Shown: positions 32,814 through 41,445, counted from the stretch's first letter. The stretch: 64,000 bases of DNA from Pseudomonadota bacterium (GCA_023388175.1 JAEWGT010000007.1:73728-137727); one strand, 5' to 3'. A program made the numbers and translations. Notes: generated from the sequence alone by a model not told the origin.

Positions 32814-33764
32814 ATGACCAAGCGTCAGGCTGCTCTCGATCCCTATCGCCACTTTACCAAGCAGCAATGGAGCGACCTGCGCAACGGCCAGCCCATGACG
32901 CTGACCGAGGATGACATCAAGCGGCTGCGCGCGCTGACCGACCCGATTTCGCTGGCCGAGGCCGAGGAAATCTATCTGCCTCTCTCGCGGCTCCTGTCCT
33001 ATTATGTGGAGGCCATCCAGGGCCTCAACGCGGTCTCGACCCGCTTCCTCAATACGCCGAACGACAAGGTCCCCTTCATCATCGGGGTCGCCGGCTCGGT
33101 GGCGGTGGGCAAGTCCACCACCTCGCGTATCCTGCAGGCCCTGCTCTCCCGCTGGCCCTCCAGCCCCAAGGTCGATCTCGTCACCACCGATGGTTTCCTG
33201 CACCCAAACAGGGTTCTCGAAGAACGCGGGCTGATGCAGCGCAAGGGCTTTCCCGAAAGCTATGACCGCGCCCGCTTCGTCAATTTCCTTGCCGATATCA
33301 AGTCGGGCAAGGGCAAGGTGGCGGTGCCGGTCTATTCGCATCTGGTCTATGACGTAGTGCCGGGCGAAGAAGTGATCATCGACCACCCCGATATCCTCAT
33401 CGTCGAAGGCCTCAATATTCTTCAGCCCGGCGAATTGCCGCGCGACGGCGCGCCCATTCTCTTTGCCTCCGACTTCATCGATTTCTCGATCTATATCGAC
33501 GCCGATGTCGAGGACCTGCGTGACTGGTATGTCACCCGCTTCTTCCGCCTGCGCGAAACCGCCTTCCGCGACCCCACGTCTTTCTTCCGTAAATTCTCGG
33601 AAATGAGCGAGGAAGAGGCCGGTATTTTCGGGCGCAATGTCTGGCAGACCATCAACCTGCCCAACCTGCTCGAAAACGTGTTGCCGACGCGCGGCCGCGC
33701 CGATCTGATCCTCAAAAAGGGCAAGGATCACCGGGTCGAAGAGGTCAAGCTCAAGCGGCTTTGA
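32814..33764 (+). CDS. coaA: Pantothenate kinase, type I
   Basis: CoaA phosphorylates pantothenate, the first committed step of CoA synthesis. The 316-residue protein shows YRHFTKQQWSDLRNGQPMTL, the P-loop GVAGSVAVGKSTTSRILQALL, VTTDGFLHPN, GFPESYD and the HLVYDVVPGE, then VEGLNILQPG blocks. It sits directly after hisE, an arrangement common in Rhizobiales. A mosaic repeat follows its stop. Confidence 0.96.
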   Translation: MTKRQAALDPYRHFTKQQWSDLRNGQPMTLTEDDIKRLRALTDPISLAEAEEIYLPLSRLLSYYVEAIQGLNAVSTRFLNTPNDKVPFIIGVAGSVAVGKSTTSRILQALLSRWPSSPKVDLVTTDGFLHPNRVLEERGLMQRKGFPESYDRARFVNFLADIKSGKGKVAVPVYSHLVYDVVPGEEVIIDHPDILIVEGLNILQPGELPRDGAPILFASDFIDFSIYIDADVEDLRDWYVTRFFRLRETAFRDPTSFFRKFSEMSEEEAGIFGRNVWQTINLPNLLENVLPTRGRADLILKKGKDHRVEEVKLKRL

Positions 33765-33774
33765 AGGCCGCCGT

Positions 33775-33909
33775 CCCTTCTCCCCTTGCGGGAGAAGGTG
33801 CCCGAAGGGCGGATGAGGGGTCCTTATGAAAATGCGGGTGTGTGCGGGCCAAGCCCCTCACCCGTCTCGCGCTACGCGCGATCCACCCTCTCCCGCAAGG
33901 GGAGAGGGG
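33775..33909. repeat. Mosaic palindromic repeat after coaA
   Basis: It has the same order of modules as the 30445 copy: left CCTTCTCCCC/GGGAGAAGG hairpin, GTGCCCGAAGGGCGGATGAG, a variable centre, CCTCACCCGTCTCGCGC, GCGCGATCCACCCTCTCCC and the right GGGGAGAGGGG. It fills the gap between the convergent coaA and VOC genes and probably also acts as a terminator. Confidence 0.85.
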
Positions 33910-33919
33910 AAGAAGGCGG

Positions 33920-34282
33920 CTAATACGTCCCCTGCTGCGGCTGGCTGAGGATGATGAGGTTTCCATCCGGGTCGCGCAATTTCGCCGTCTTGAAGAAATC
34001 CCCGATGGCCTTGGCCACCGGCTTGATGCCGTGCATTTCCAGCCGCGCCAGTTCTTCGGCAATGTCATCGACGATCAGCATGGTGACGCTGGCGCCCGCC
34101 CGGTCTTCATCGCTCATGACATGCACCCAGCCACCGCCGGGCAGTTTCCATTCGGCAACGTCCTGCATGGTGCGGGCATCGGCCGGGCGGCCGAACAGAT
34201 ATTCGTACCAGACGAGGGAGTTGCCCAGATCTTCCACGGCAATACCGGCCAGCACATTGGTGAGGGTCATGGACAGGTCCAT
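33920..34282 (-). CDS. VOC/glyoxalase-like protein
   Basis: This 120-residue single-domain protein of the vicinal oxygen chelate fold has TLTNVLAGIAVEDLGNSLVW followed by YEYLFGRPADA at the first betaalphabetabetabeta unit and KLRDPDGNLIILSQPQQG at the end, with a Glu/His-type metal pattern only partly visible. The substrate is unknown. The start at 34282 follows AAGAAGAG; an internal ATG four codons later is possible. A longer open frame upstream is not coding. It is divergent from dapB. Confidence 0.83.
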   Translation of the reverse strand: MDLSMTLTNVLAGIAVEDLGNSLVWYEYLFGRPADARTMQDVAEWKLPGGGWVHVMSDEDRAGASVTMLIVDDIAEELARLEMHGIKPVAKAIGDFFKTAKLRDPDGNLIILSQPQQGTY

Positions 34283-34394
34283 TTCTCTTCTTGCTTTTGC
34301 CGAATCGTAACACATGCCGCCGCTGGCGGCACCATGGTTGGCGGCGCGCGCCTGCACTGCTATAGGCGTCAGGCAATTGCAGGGAGTTTGCGGC

Positions 34395-35207
34395 ATGACC
34401 AGGCTGCGCATCATCATCGCCGGCGCCGGCGGCCGCATGGGCCAGGCCAATATCCGCGCCGTCGCCGCCCATGCCGATCTCGAACTGGTAGGGGCGCTGG
34501 ACCGGCCCGGCTCTGCCGTCATCGGACGCGATGCCGGGGCGCTGGCCGGAATCGAGCCGCTGGGCGTCGCTGTCTCCGATAATGCCGCGGCGCTGGTCGA
34601 ACAGGCCGATGCCATTATCGATTTCTCGGCTCCTGCTGCCAGCGTGGCGCTGGCCCAGCTTGCCGCCACCCATGGCCTCGTCCACATCATCGGCACGACG
34701 GGTTGCCTTGAAGCAGAAGACGCCGCCATAGCCGAAGCCGGCAGGAATGGCGCGCGCATCGTCAAGTCAGGCAATTTCTCTCCCGGCATGGTGGCGCTGG
34801 CCGTGCTGGTCGAAAAGGCCGCCGCAGCCCTCGCCGATTACGATGTTGAAATTCTCGAAATGCACCACAATCTCAAGGTCGATGCTCCTTCGGGCACCGC
34901 CCTCATGCTTGGTGAAGCAGCCGCCAGGGGCCGCGATATCGCGCTCAAGGATCATTCGGTGCGGGTGCGCGATGGCCATACCGGGCCGCGGCAAGCCGGC
35001 ACGATCGGCTTTGCCACCCTGCGCGGCGGCAATGTCATCGGCGATCACATGGTGATTCTGGCCGGTCCTTCCGAGCGGATCGAGCTCAATCACCGGGCTC
35101 AGGACCGCACCATTTATGCCAATGGCGCGGTCAAGGCGGCGCTCTGGGCGCACCGGCAGCAGCCGGGTCTCTATTCCATGGCCGATGTGCTCGGCCTCAA
35201 CGACTGA
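34395..35207 (+). CDS. dapB: 4-hydroxy-tetrahydrodipicolinate reductase
   Basis: DapB acts in lysine and diaminopimelate (cell wall) synthesis. The 270-residue protein has the NAD(P) motif IIIAGAGGRMGQANIRAV, IIGTTGCLEAE, KSGNFSPGMVAL, the catalytic EMHHNLKVDAPSGTALML with its His pair and Lys, and GNVIGDHMVILAG. The ATG at 34395 has AGGGAG at 34381-34386; a frame upstream to 34314 is not family-like. gpmA follows after 20 bases. Confidence 0.96.
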   Translation: MTRLRIIIAGAGGRMGQANIRAVAAHADLELVGALDRPGSAVIGRDAGALAGIEPLGVAVSDNAAALVEQADAIIDFSAPAASVALAQLAATHGLVHIIGTTGCLEAEDAAIAEAGRNGARIVKSGNFSPGMVALAVLVEKAAAALADYDVEILEMHHNLKVDAPSGTALMLGEAAARGRDIALKDHSVRVRDGHTGPRQAGTIGFATLRGGNVIGDHMVILAGPSERIELNHRAQDRTIYANGAVKAALWAHRQQPGLYSMADVLGLND

Positions 35208-35227
35208 TCTGATTTAAGGACAAAGAC

Positions 35228-35842
35228 ATGACCGGCACGCTCATTCTCGTTCGCCATGGCCAGAGCGAATGGAATCTTGAAAACCTCTTCACCGGCTGGC
35301 GCAACCCAAACCTGACCGAGCAGGGTCAGGGCGAGGCCCGCGCCACCGGCAAGGCCCTCAAGGCCGCAGGTATCGTTCCGGACCTTTACTACACTTCGGC
35401 CCTGCGCCGCGCCCAGCACACGCTGGACCTGATGCTGGAAGAGATGGGCATCCTCAATGTCACGATCACCCGCAATGTCGCGCTCAACGAACGCGATTAC
35501 GGCGATCTGTCAGGCCTCAACAAGGATGATGCCCGCAAGAAATGGGGCGAGGAACAGGTGCTGATCTGGCGCCGGTCCTTCGACGTGCCCCCTCCGGGCG
35601 GTGAATCGCTGAAAGATACGGCTGCCCGCACCCTGCCCTATTACGAGAGCGAGATCCTGCCTCAGCTCAAGGCCGGCAAGACCGTGCTCGTCGCCGCCCA
35701 TGGCAATTCGCTGCGCGCGCTGGTCATGGCCATCGAGGGTCTGAGCCCCGAGGAAATCCTTGCCCGTGAAATCGGCACCGGCGAGCCGACCGTTTACAAG
35801 ATCGGCGCCGACGGTGCGCTGGAACAGCGCGTTACTCTTTGA
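35228..35842 (+). CDS. gpmA: 2,3-bisphosphoglycerate-dependent phosphoglycerate mutase
   Basis: This glycolytic enzyme interconverts 3- and 2-phosphoglycerate. The 204-residue protein has the phospho-His motif LVRHGQSEWNLENLFTGW (His10), TSALRRAQHTL, NERDYGDLSGLNK and the second His in VAAHGNSLRALVM. Its length fits the short alphaproteobacterial form. It ends in a terminator that lies inside the converging AI-2E-family gene. Confidence 0.95.
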   Translation: MTGTLILVRHGQSEWNLENLFTGWRNPNLTEQGQGEARATGKALKAAGIVPDLYYTSALRRAQHTLDLMLEEMGILNVTITRNVALNERDYGDLSGLNKDDARKKWGEEQVLIWRRSFDVPPPGGESLKDTAARTLPYYESEILPQLKAGKTVLVAAHGNSLRALVMAIEGLSPEEILAREIGTGEPTVYKIGADGALEQRVTL

Positions 35843-36878
35843 TGATCAGGGGGTCGGCCAGGCCGGCCCCTTTTTCCTGCCGCGGCTCGACATAGAGTTT
35901 CAGCGTCAGCATCCGCCCCACTGCGTAGATCGGGGTGGCCAGGGCAATGCCCATGATCCCGAACATCGTGCCCAATACTGTCATGACGCTCAGCGACCAG
36001 GCCGGGTGCAGCTTGATGATGCGCTGCTGCAGCATGGGCGTGAGGATATAGCCCTCCAGGTTCTGGATCAGCAGCAGCCCGATGGCGCCCATAATCAGCA
36101 CATTGGTGTCCTGCGCGGCGAGCGTCAGCAGCACCGGCACCGCCGAAAAGATCGGCCCCAGAAACGGAATGAAGTTGAGTGCGCCCGCCAGCAGGCCCAG
36201 CACTGCAGCATTCGGCACGTCGAGCGCCCAGAGCATCAGAAAAACCAGAGTGCCGATCAGCACCATCATGGCTAGTTGCGTCACCATCCAGCCGCGCAGC
36301 GCCTCGCCCGTATCCCCCAGCGCCGCGGACACCCGCGCGCGGTGACGCGGGGGCAGCAGCAGCAGGAATCCATCCCGATAGGCTGCCGGGTCCATGGCAA
36401 AGAACAGGCCCAGAAAGACGATAATCACCGCATTGCTGAAAATGCCCATGGTGGAGCCGAACAGCGAGCTGGCCTGATTGAACAGCCCGCCCGGATCGGG
36501 GAAGAAGGTCGTCACCATGGTTTCGATATCGGAGCGGCTGATTTCGCCGACCATGCCAAGGTCCTGCAGTTCCCCATAGATGCGGGTGATTTCCCCGATC
36601 AATAACCGCAACAGGTCCTGAACGTTGCGCCACAGGCTCACCCCGCCCAGCGAAAAGGCGATGACCACGAAGATCAGGATGGCGAGGCTGACAATGATCA
36701 GCAGCACCGGGCGCGGCCAGGGGGCAATGCGACCCAGCGCGCGAACGGCGGCATCGAAGACGCAGGCCACAAGGATCCCTGAAAAAACCAGCAATATCGG
36801 GGTCGATACATGCCAGGCCAGAACCAGGGCCGCGGTAAGCAGGACGCCGATGACGATGGCGCTTGTGCTGCTGGTCAT
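35832..36878 (-). CDS. AI-2E transporter family protein (PerM/UPF0118)
   Basis: This 348-residue inner-membrane protein has about eight hydrophobic segments, including two N-terminal helices, PVLLIIVSLAILIFVVIAFS, GIFSNAVIIVFLGLFFAMDP and the family motif region LNFIPFLGPIFSAVPVLLTLAA with LLLIQNLEGYILTPMLQQRI near the end. The family is named for autoinducer-2 export by TqsA; some members are Na+/H+ antiporters, so the substrate is open. The ATG at 36878 has a GGAGGA ribosome-binding site. Its 3' end overlaps gpmA by 11 bases. Confidence 0.9.
   Translation of the reverse strand: MTSSTSAIVIGVLLTAALVLAWHVSTPILLVFSGILVACVFDAAVRALGRIAPWPRPVLLIIVSLAILIFVVIAFSLGGVSLWRNVQDLLRLLIGEITRIYGELQDLGMVGEISRSDIETMVTTFFPDPGGLFNQASSLFGSTMGIFSNAVIIVFLGLFFAMDPAAYRDGFLLLLPPRHRARVSAALGDTGEALRGWMVTQLAMMVLIGTLVFLMLWALDVPNAAVLGLLAGALNFIPFLGPIFSAVPVLLTLAAQDTNVLIMGAIGLLLIQNLEGYILTPMLQQRIIKLHPAWSLSVMTVLGTMFGIMGIALATPIYAVGRMLTLKLYVEPRQEKGAGLADPLIIKE
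35850..35875 (+). terminator. gpmA terminator inside the converging gene
   Basis: GGGGTCGGCC (35850-35859) pairs with GGCCGGCCCC (35861-35870) with one G-U pair, followed by TTTTT. It starts eight bases after the gpmA stop but lies within the last codons of the opposite-strand AI-2E-family gene. Confidence 0.75.
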
Positions 36879-36941
36879 AAATCCTCCGGAATTCTACCCG
36901 GTCACTAACGCATGACGGCGGGGGAATATCCAGACCTAACG

Positions 36942-36957
36942 GGATTCACGTGAAACG
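36942..36957 (-). promoter_or_regulatory. parS-like site (intergenic)
   Basis: GGATTCACGTGAAACG matches 13 of 16 positions. It lies between the AI-2E-family gene and the Ada-like gene, upstream of the former. Confidence 0.6.
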
Positions 36958-36992
36958 CGGCGGGCCGTCCCATAGGCCAGGCGGCGCCTGCT

Positions 36993-37877
36993 TCAGCCTC
37001 GCGTCGAAATCACCCCCGCCTCCCAGCCCAGTATCGCCCGCTTGCGCGGCACGCCCCAATGATAGCCGGTCAGTGCGCCGGATGTCCCGACAACCCGATG
37101 GCAGGGCACGACGAAGCTGATGGGGTTCTTGCCCACCGCCGCACCCACGGCGCGGGACGCCGATGGTCTGCCGATATGCTGCGCCACGCTCGAATAGGTC
37201 GTCGCCATACCGACGGGGATTTTGAGCAGCGTCTCCCAGACCTTGACCTCGAAATCGGTGCCGATCAGCACGATACGGACAGGCTGATCCGCGCTCCAGC
37301 GCCGGGGCTCGAAAATTCCCGCCACCAGCGACGTGATTCGGGCATCGTCCCGCGTGAACCGCGCCCGCGGCCAGCGATTGGCCAGGTCCTCGAAGGCGGT
37401 CGCAATGGACGTCTCCGCATCGGCAAAACCCAGCCCGGAAATGCCATATTCAGTCGCTGTCACGACGGCCGTGCCGAATGGCGAAGCCGCCGCGCCCCAG
37501 ACCATGTCGATGCCGGCGCCGCCCGCCCGGAAAACGCCCGGCGGCATGGCTTCGTAGGTGACGAACAGATCGTGCAGGCGCGACGACGAGCTGAGGCCGA
37601 CTTCATAAGTGGTGTCGAGCACGCTGGCCTGGTCGCGCAGCAGGCCTTTGGCGTGATTGAGCGCCACGGCCTGGGCGAAACTTTTGGGCGACAGGCCACA
37701 CCAGCGCCGGAACAGCTCCGTCAATTGCCGCTCGCTCAGCCCGAGCGCGCGCGCGAAACGCGGCAGATCGGTGGCGTCGGGCCCATTCTCGCTGAGATAG
37801 CGGATGGCGCTGCGAATGATGTCGTAATCGCTGTCGGGGGCGAGACTGGCAAGCTGGTTCATGTCCGGCTCTTTCAT
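36993..37877 (-). CDS. Ada-like methyltransferase with AraC-type HTH
   Basis: This 294-residue protein has an N-terminal AraC helix-turn-helix (about 20-115: LSERQLTELFRRWCGLSPKS, YEVGLSSSSRLHDLF) and a C-terminal O6-alkylguanine-DNA alkyltransferase domain with the acceptor Cys259 in VVPCHRVVG, ATTYSSVAQHIGRPSASRAV and a final YHWGVPRKRAILGWE. The zinc-binding N-terminal Ada domain is absent, so it can repair alkylated guanine but not sense methylphosphotriesters as E. coli Ada does. It may autoregulate. ATG starts exist at residues 1 and 6. Confidence 0.93.
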   Translation of the reverse strand: MKEPDMNQLASLAPDSDYDIIRSAIRYLSENGPDATDLPRFARALGLSERQLTELFRRWCGLSPKSFAQAVALNHAKGLLRDQASVLDTTYEVGLSSSSRLHDLFVTYEAMPPGVFRAGGAGIDMVWGAAASPFGTAVVTATEYGISGLGFADAETSIATAFEDLANRWPRARFTRDDARITSLVAGIFEPRRWSADQPVRIVLIGTDFEVKVWETLLKIPVGMATTYSSVAQHIGRPSASRAVGAAVGKNPISFVVPCHRVVGTSGALTGYHWGVPRKRAILGWEAGVISTRG

Positions 37878-37937
37878 CGGTTCGCCACAGTCCTAACCGG
37901 ACTTGCGACCCGATGCGACCCGGATTTGACGGCAGGC

Positions 37938-38417
37938 TCAGCCCGTACGTCGCGCCTGCCGCAGGGCCGCGCCGAACGCCTTGGCAAAGCTCGACTTGTC
38001 GTCCCGTCCCAAAAAAGAGCCAAGCTCCAGCTCGCCCTGCTCATGGCGCAGGAAAATGCCGGTGGTCCGCTCGAACTCATCGCGCATCAGCCGCAGTCTG
38101 ACCTTGGACGGCTCAAAGCGTTGCATCTGCCTGTCGCCCCCATGGCCTGAGGATGCGATTTCCAGCTGGTCGGGCCAGAGCGTCACCTGCTGCACCTGCT
38201 GCCCGCGCCGCTGCTGGCGCAGCCCGAAGGTGATGAGCCCGCCACTTGCCAGTCCAAAGGCGGCGAGACCGGGCAGCAGAAATTCCGGAATGGTGATGAG
38301 CAGGGGCGCGCCGACAATACCCGCCAGCACAAGGCCCAGCCAGCCGCCGGCCGTCTTGTAGGAACGGTCTGGCCGCAGGGTCGCTGCAAACAGAGGCGTG
38401 GTTGTGGTGGCTTGCAT
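37938..38417 (-). CDS. DUF2244 membrane protein
   Basis: This 159-residue protein has two adjacent hydrophobic segments (LGLVLAGIVGAPLLITIP and LLPGLAAFGLASGGLITFGL) and a cytosolic C-terminal domain of the DUF2244 type (VTLWPDQLEIASSG, RFEPSKVRLRL, IFLRHEQGELELGSFLGRDDK, then FAKAFGAAL). The function is unknown. The ATG at 38417 has AAGAGAG upstream. It is divergent from nth with a short gap. Confidence 0.87.
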   Translation of the reverse strand: MQATTTTPLFAATLRPDRSYKTAGGWLGLVLAGIVGAPLLITIPEFLLPGLAAFGLASGGLITFGLRQQRRGQQVQQVTLWPDQLEIASSGHGGDRQMQRFEPSKVRLRLMRDEFERTTGIFLRHEQGELELGSFLGRDDKSSFAKAFGAALRQARRTG

Positions 38418-38471
38418 CGAAAACTCTCTTGCTCGAAATACTGGCAGAGATTCGTGGGCGAGAGAATGGCA

Positions 38472-39155
38472 ATGGCTAAAAAAGTGAAAGCGATGAGCCG
38501 GGCCGATGCCGAAGCGGTCTTTGCCCGTTTTCACGAGATCGAGCCTGAGCCCAAGGGCGAGCTCGACTATGTCAATGCCTTCACCCTGCTGGTGGCGGTG
38601 GTGCTGTCCGCCCAGGCGACCGATATCGGCGTCAACAAGGCGACGAAAAAGCTGTTCGAGCTGGCCCCTTCGCCCGCCGCCATGGTGGCTTTGGGCGTTG
38701 CCACCATCGAAGAGCATATCAAGACCATCGGCCTTTATCGCGGCAAGGCAAAAAATGTCTTTGCGCTGAGCCAGATGCTGATCGACCGGCATGGGGGCGA
38801 AGTGCCCGAAGACCGGGAGGCTCTGGAAGCGCTGCCTGGCGTCGGTCGCAAGACCGCTAATGTGGTGCTCAACATCTGGTTCAAGCAGCCGACCATTGCG
38901 GTGGATACCCACCTTTTCCGCGTCGGCAACCGGACGGGACTTGCGCCGGGCAAGACACCGCTGGACGTGGAGAAAGCGTTACAGAAAAAGGTGCCGGACC
39001 GCTTCATGCTCCATGCCCATCACTGGTTGATCTTGCATGGTCGCTATATCTGCAAGGCGCGCAAGCCCGAATGCTGGCGTTGTCCGATCGTGGAATGGTG
39101 CGGTTTCGAGCAAAAGACACCCTTCCCCAACAAGCCATTGCCGAAACACGTCTAG
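38472..39155 (+). CDS. nth: Endonuclease III
   Basis: This DNA glycosylase/AP lyase removes oxidised pyrimidines. The 227-residue protein has the helix-hairpin-helix with catalytic Lys127 (LPGVGRKTANVV), catalytic Asp145 (VDTHLFRV) and the 4Fe-4S cluster cysteines 194, 201, 204 and 210 with C-x6-C-x2-C-x5-C spacing. Two ATGs (38466 and 38472) are possible; the second is better spaced from the GAGAG at 38460. Its stop overlaps the converging DUF2214 gene by four bases. Confidence 0.95.
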   Translation: MAKKVKAMSRADAEAVFARFHEIEPEPKGELDYVNAFTLLVAVVLSAQATDIGVNKATKKLFELAPSPAAMVALGVATIEEHIKTIGLYRGKAKNVFALSQMLIDRHGGEVPEDREALEALPGVGRKTANVVLNIWFKQPTIAVDTHLFRVGNRTGLAPGKTPLDVEKALQKKVPDRFMLHAHHWLILHGRYICKARKPECWRCPIVEWCGFEQKTPFPNKPLPKHV

Positions 39156-39604
39156 CTTCCATAGCCCCGCGCCATGACGGCGGCAAAGATCGGGATCAGC
39201 AGCAGCATGCCGGCCTGCAGGTGAATGAAGCGGCGGCTGGTGGCAATCTCGGCCTTCGGCGGCGCATAATCGGGACTGCCTTTGCCCGCCTTGTCCCAGC
39301 GCCTGATCGCCAGGGTCGGCTGGATGGTCAGCAAACCCATAATGGCAAAGGCGGCCATCTTGCCCCAGAAGGCATGATTGCCCAGGTAATAGGCCGGGTC
39401 CACGGCGCCAAAGAACACGCGCATGACGCCCACGGCAATCACCAGGCCGGCGACGGCGCCATAGGCTGCATCGAGCCGCGCCACCTGTCCGATCCGGGCG
39501 CCGGCAAGGCCCGGCCGCACCAGTGCAAATTCCGCGGCAAAGATTGCGACCAGCGTAAACACCGCCAGGTGATGCGCACAGGCCAGCACCAGATCCCAAT
39601 CCAT
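39152..39604 (-). CDS. DUF2214 family membrane protein
   Basis: This 150-residue protein has four predicted transmembrane segments (LACAHHLAVFTLVAIFAAEF, YGAVAGLVIAVGVMRVFFG, FWGKMAAFAIMGLLTI and GMLLLIPIFAAVMA), with histidines in the first helix and ALVRPGL typical of DUF2214. The function is unknown. It is divergent from a TetR gene, and the shared 51-base gap contains an inverted repeat covering both predicted -35 elements, so it is the likely TetR target. Confidence 0.86.
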   Translation of the reverse strand: MDWDLVLACAHHLAVFTLVAIFAAEFALVRPGLAGARIGQVARLDAAYGAVAGLVIAVGVMRVFFGAVDPAYYLGNHAFWGKMAAFAIMGLLTIQPTLAIRRWDKAGKGSPDYAPPKAEIATSRRFIHLQAGMLLLIPIFAAVMARGYGS

Positions 39605-39616
39605 GATCAGCGCCTC

Positions 39617-39665
39617 ATGTTGACAATGCTCACATAATTATTCATGATGTTACCAATGTCAACAT
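39617..39665. promoter_or_regulatory. Divergent promoter/operator with TetR-type inverted repeat
   Basis: The 12-base arms ATGTTGACAATG (39617-39628) and CAATGTCAACAT (39654-39665) are inverted with one mismatch and 25 bases between them. Each arm contains a perfect TTGACA -35 hexamer, one per strand. For tetR, TTGACA plus 17 bases leads to CATGAT; for the DUF2214 gene, TTGACA is followed by an AATAAT 15 bases on. Confidence 0.6.
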
Positions 39666-40216
39666 TACCCAATTCCCCCTATCATCATGGCAATCTGCGT
39701 CAGGCGCTGCTTGAGGCGGCGCTGGTCATTCTGGAAAAGGATGGCGAGGCCGGGCTTGGATTGCGCGATCTTGCCCGGGCTGTGGGCGTGTCCTCCGCCG
39801 CGCCTTACCGGCATTTCGACAGCCGCGCGGCACTGCTCGAAGCCCTTGCGGTGACCGGGTTTCAGCGCTTTGCCGCCCGCATGCAGGCTGTCGCCGCCAG
39901 CGAGCCTGGTGATCCCATGGCGGCCATGGGCAAGACCTATGTGGTCTTCGCGCTGCAAAATCCCAATCTCTTTCGCCTCATGTTTTCGCCCCTGCTGAAA
40001 AAGGATGCCCGCCCCGGCCTGCGCATGGCGGCCGACGCGGCTTTCGACACATTGCGGCACGTCATCGGCACCGATCCGCAGACCGGGCGCATCAGGGCGC
40101 TTGCCGCCTGGGCCAAGGTGCATGGCTTGGCCGTCCTGCTGCTCGATGGCCAGATTGCCATTCGCGCTGGTGAGGACAGCGAGGCGCTGGTCGCCGAAAT
40201 CATCAATTCGCTCTAG
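39656..40216 (+). CDS. TetR/AcrR-family repressor with WHG-type C-terminal domain
   Basis: This 186-residue repressor has the N-terminal HTH (PYHHGNLRQALLEAALVILE, then LGLRDLARAVGVSSAAPYRHF with the YRHF recognition ending) and a ligand domain resembling TetR_C_33 (NPNLFRLMFSPLL, AAWAKVHGLAVLLLDGQ). Upstream ATGs at 39644 and 39647 are possible, but none has a ribosome-binding site; the predicted -10 at 39643-39648 would start transcription at about the ATG at 39656, suggesting a leaderless message. It probably controls itself and the divergent DUF2214 gene. Confidence 0.88.
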   Translation: MSTLPNSPYHHGNLRQALLEAALVILEKDGEAGLGLRDLARAVGVSSAAPYRHFDSRAALLEALAVTGFQRFAARMQAVAASEPGDPMAAMGKTYVVFALQNPNLFRLMFSPLLKKDARPGLRMAADAAFDTLRHVIGTDPQTGRIRALAAWAKVHGLAVLLLDGQIAIRAGEDSEALVAEIINSL

Positions 40217-40336
40217 CGGGGGCTCCGGTTTGGCGCAGAAGGGCCGGGCATGGGATAAACGCTAGGCGTTGCTCCGATCCCGGCATTGCACTAAACGGAA
40301 CAACGGCCCCTAAGTAATGTAAGCCGGAACCCCTGC

Positions 40337-41341
40337 ATGACCCAGACCCGTTTCGACGTCCTGACCATCGGCAATGCCATTGTCGATATCATCGCGCCGG
40401 TGGAGCCCGGCTTTATCGAGCGCGAAGGCATGCAGGAGGGAATCATGCACCTGATCGATACCGATCGGGCAGAGGACCTGTATGGCAAGATGCCGCTTGG
40501 CCGGCAGCAGATTTCCGGTGGCTCCGCTGCCAATACAGCGGCTGGCGTCGCCTCGCTTGGTGGCCGCGCCGCCTTTGTCGGCAAGGTCGCGGACGATCCG
40601 TTGGGCGATGTGTTCGAAACCGATCTCTCCCGGACCGGGGTTCACTACAACACCTCCCGGCTCAAGGGTGGCGCGCTGACCGCCCGTTCCATGATCTTCG
40701 TTTCCGAAGATGGCGAGCGCACGATGAACACCTATCTCGGCGCCTGTCACGAATTGACGGAGCGGGACATCAATCCCGACGAAATCGGTGCTTCGGCAAT
40801 CACCTATATGGAAGGCTTCCTCTGGGACCCGGTCGAAGCCAAGAAGGCTTTTGTGCTCGCGGCCCATTATGCGCACAAGCATGAACGTGCAGCCGCCTTC
40901 ACCCTGTCCGATCCTTTCTGCGTCGATCGCTACCGGGCCGAATTTCTCGACCTGATCCGCTCAAAGACCATCGACTACGTCTTTGCCAATGTGCACGAGC
41001 TCAAGTCGCTCTACGAGACCGATGATCTGGGCGCAGCGGTGCGCGAAATTGCCAAGGACGCAGAAGTCGCAGCCATCACCATGGGTGCCGATGGCGCCAT
41101 GGCCATCTTCAATGGCGAGGTCATTTCCGTCCCGGCCTTCCCGGTCGACAAGGTGGTGGACGCCACGGGCGCCGGCGACCTTTTCGCTTCCGGATTCCTG
41201 CTCGGGCTGGCGCGCGGCCAGAATTTCGAAGCGGCCCTGAAGACGGGCTGCCTCGCCGCCTCCGAGGTCATCTCCCATATTGGCGCAAGACCGCTGGTGG
41301 ATCTGGGTGACCTGACCCGCCAGCATGGCCTTGCCGGCTGA
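40337..41341 (+). CDS. PfkB-family sugar/adenosine kinase
   Basis: This 334-residue ribokinase-fold enzyme has VLTIGNAIVDIIAPVEPGF at the N-terminus, the GGSAANTAAGVASLGGRAAFVG motif and the C-terminal signature VVDATGAGDLFASGFLLGLARG with the catalytic Asp. Alphaproteobacterial relatives in this subgroup are annotated as adenosine kinases; that specificity is plausible but not shown by the sequence. It is a single-gene unit followed by a palindromic repeat. Confidence 0.9.
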   Translation: MTQTRFDVLTIGNAIVDIIAPVEPGFIEREGMQEGIMHLIDTDRAEDLYGKMPLGRQQISGGSAANTAAGVASLGGRAAFVGKVADDPLGDVFETDLSRTGVHYNTSRLKGGALTARSMIFVSEDGERTMNTYLGACHELTERDINPDEIGASAITYMEGFLWDPVEAKKAFVLAAHYAHKHERAAAFTLSDPFCVDRYRAEFLDLIRSKTIDYVFANVHELKSLYETDDLGAAVREIAKDAEVAAITMGADGAMAIFNGEVISVPAFPVDKVVDATGAGDLFASGFLLGLARGQNFEAALKTGCLAASEVISHIGARPLVDLGDLTRQHGLAG

Positions 41342-41345
41342 CGCG

Positions 41346-41396
41346 AGAGCATCGGACTGAAAACTGTACTCGCGGTTTTCGGACAAATCCGACGCG
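41346..41396. repeat. Imperfect palindromic intergenic element
   Basis: GAGCATCGGACTGAAAAC is followed after a short loop by GTTTTCGGACAAATCCGACGCGC; GAAAAC pairs with GTTTTC and CGGA with TCCG. Similar palindromes are scattered between genes in many Rhizobiales genomes. It lies between the kinase gene and pyrF, which converge, and may act as a terminator. Confidence 0.6.
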
Positions 41397-41445
41397 CATC
41401 CAGGAACTGGCGCGGCACTTTGCGTTCGTTAGAACGCGCGCCGCT

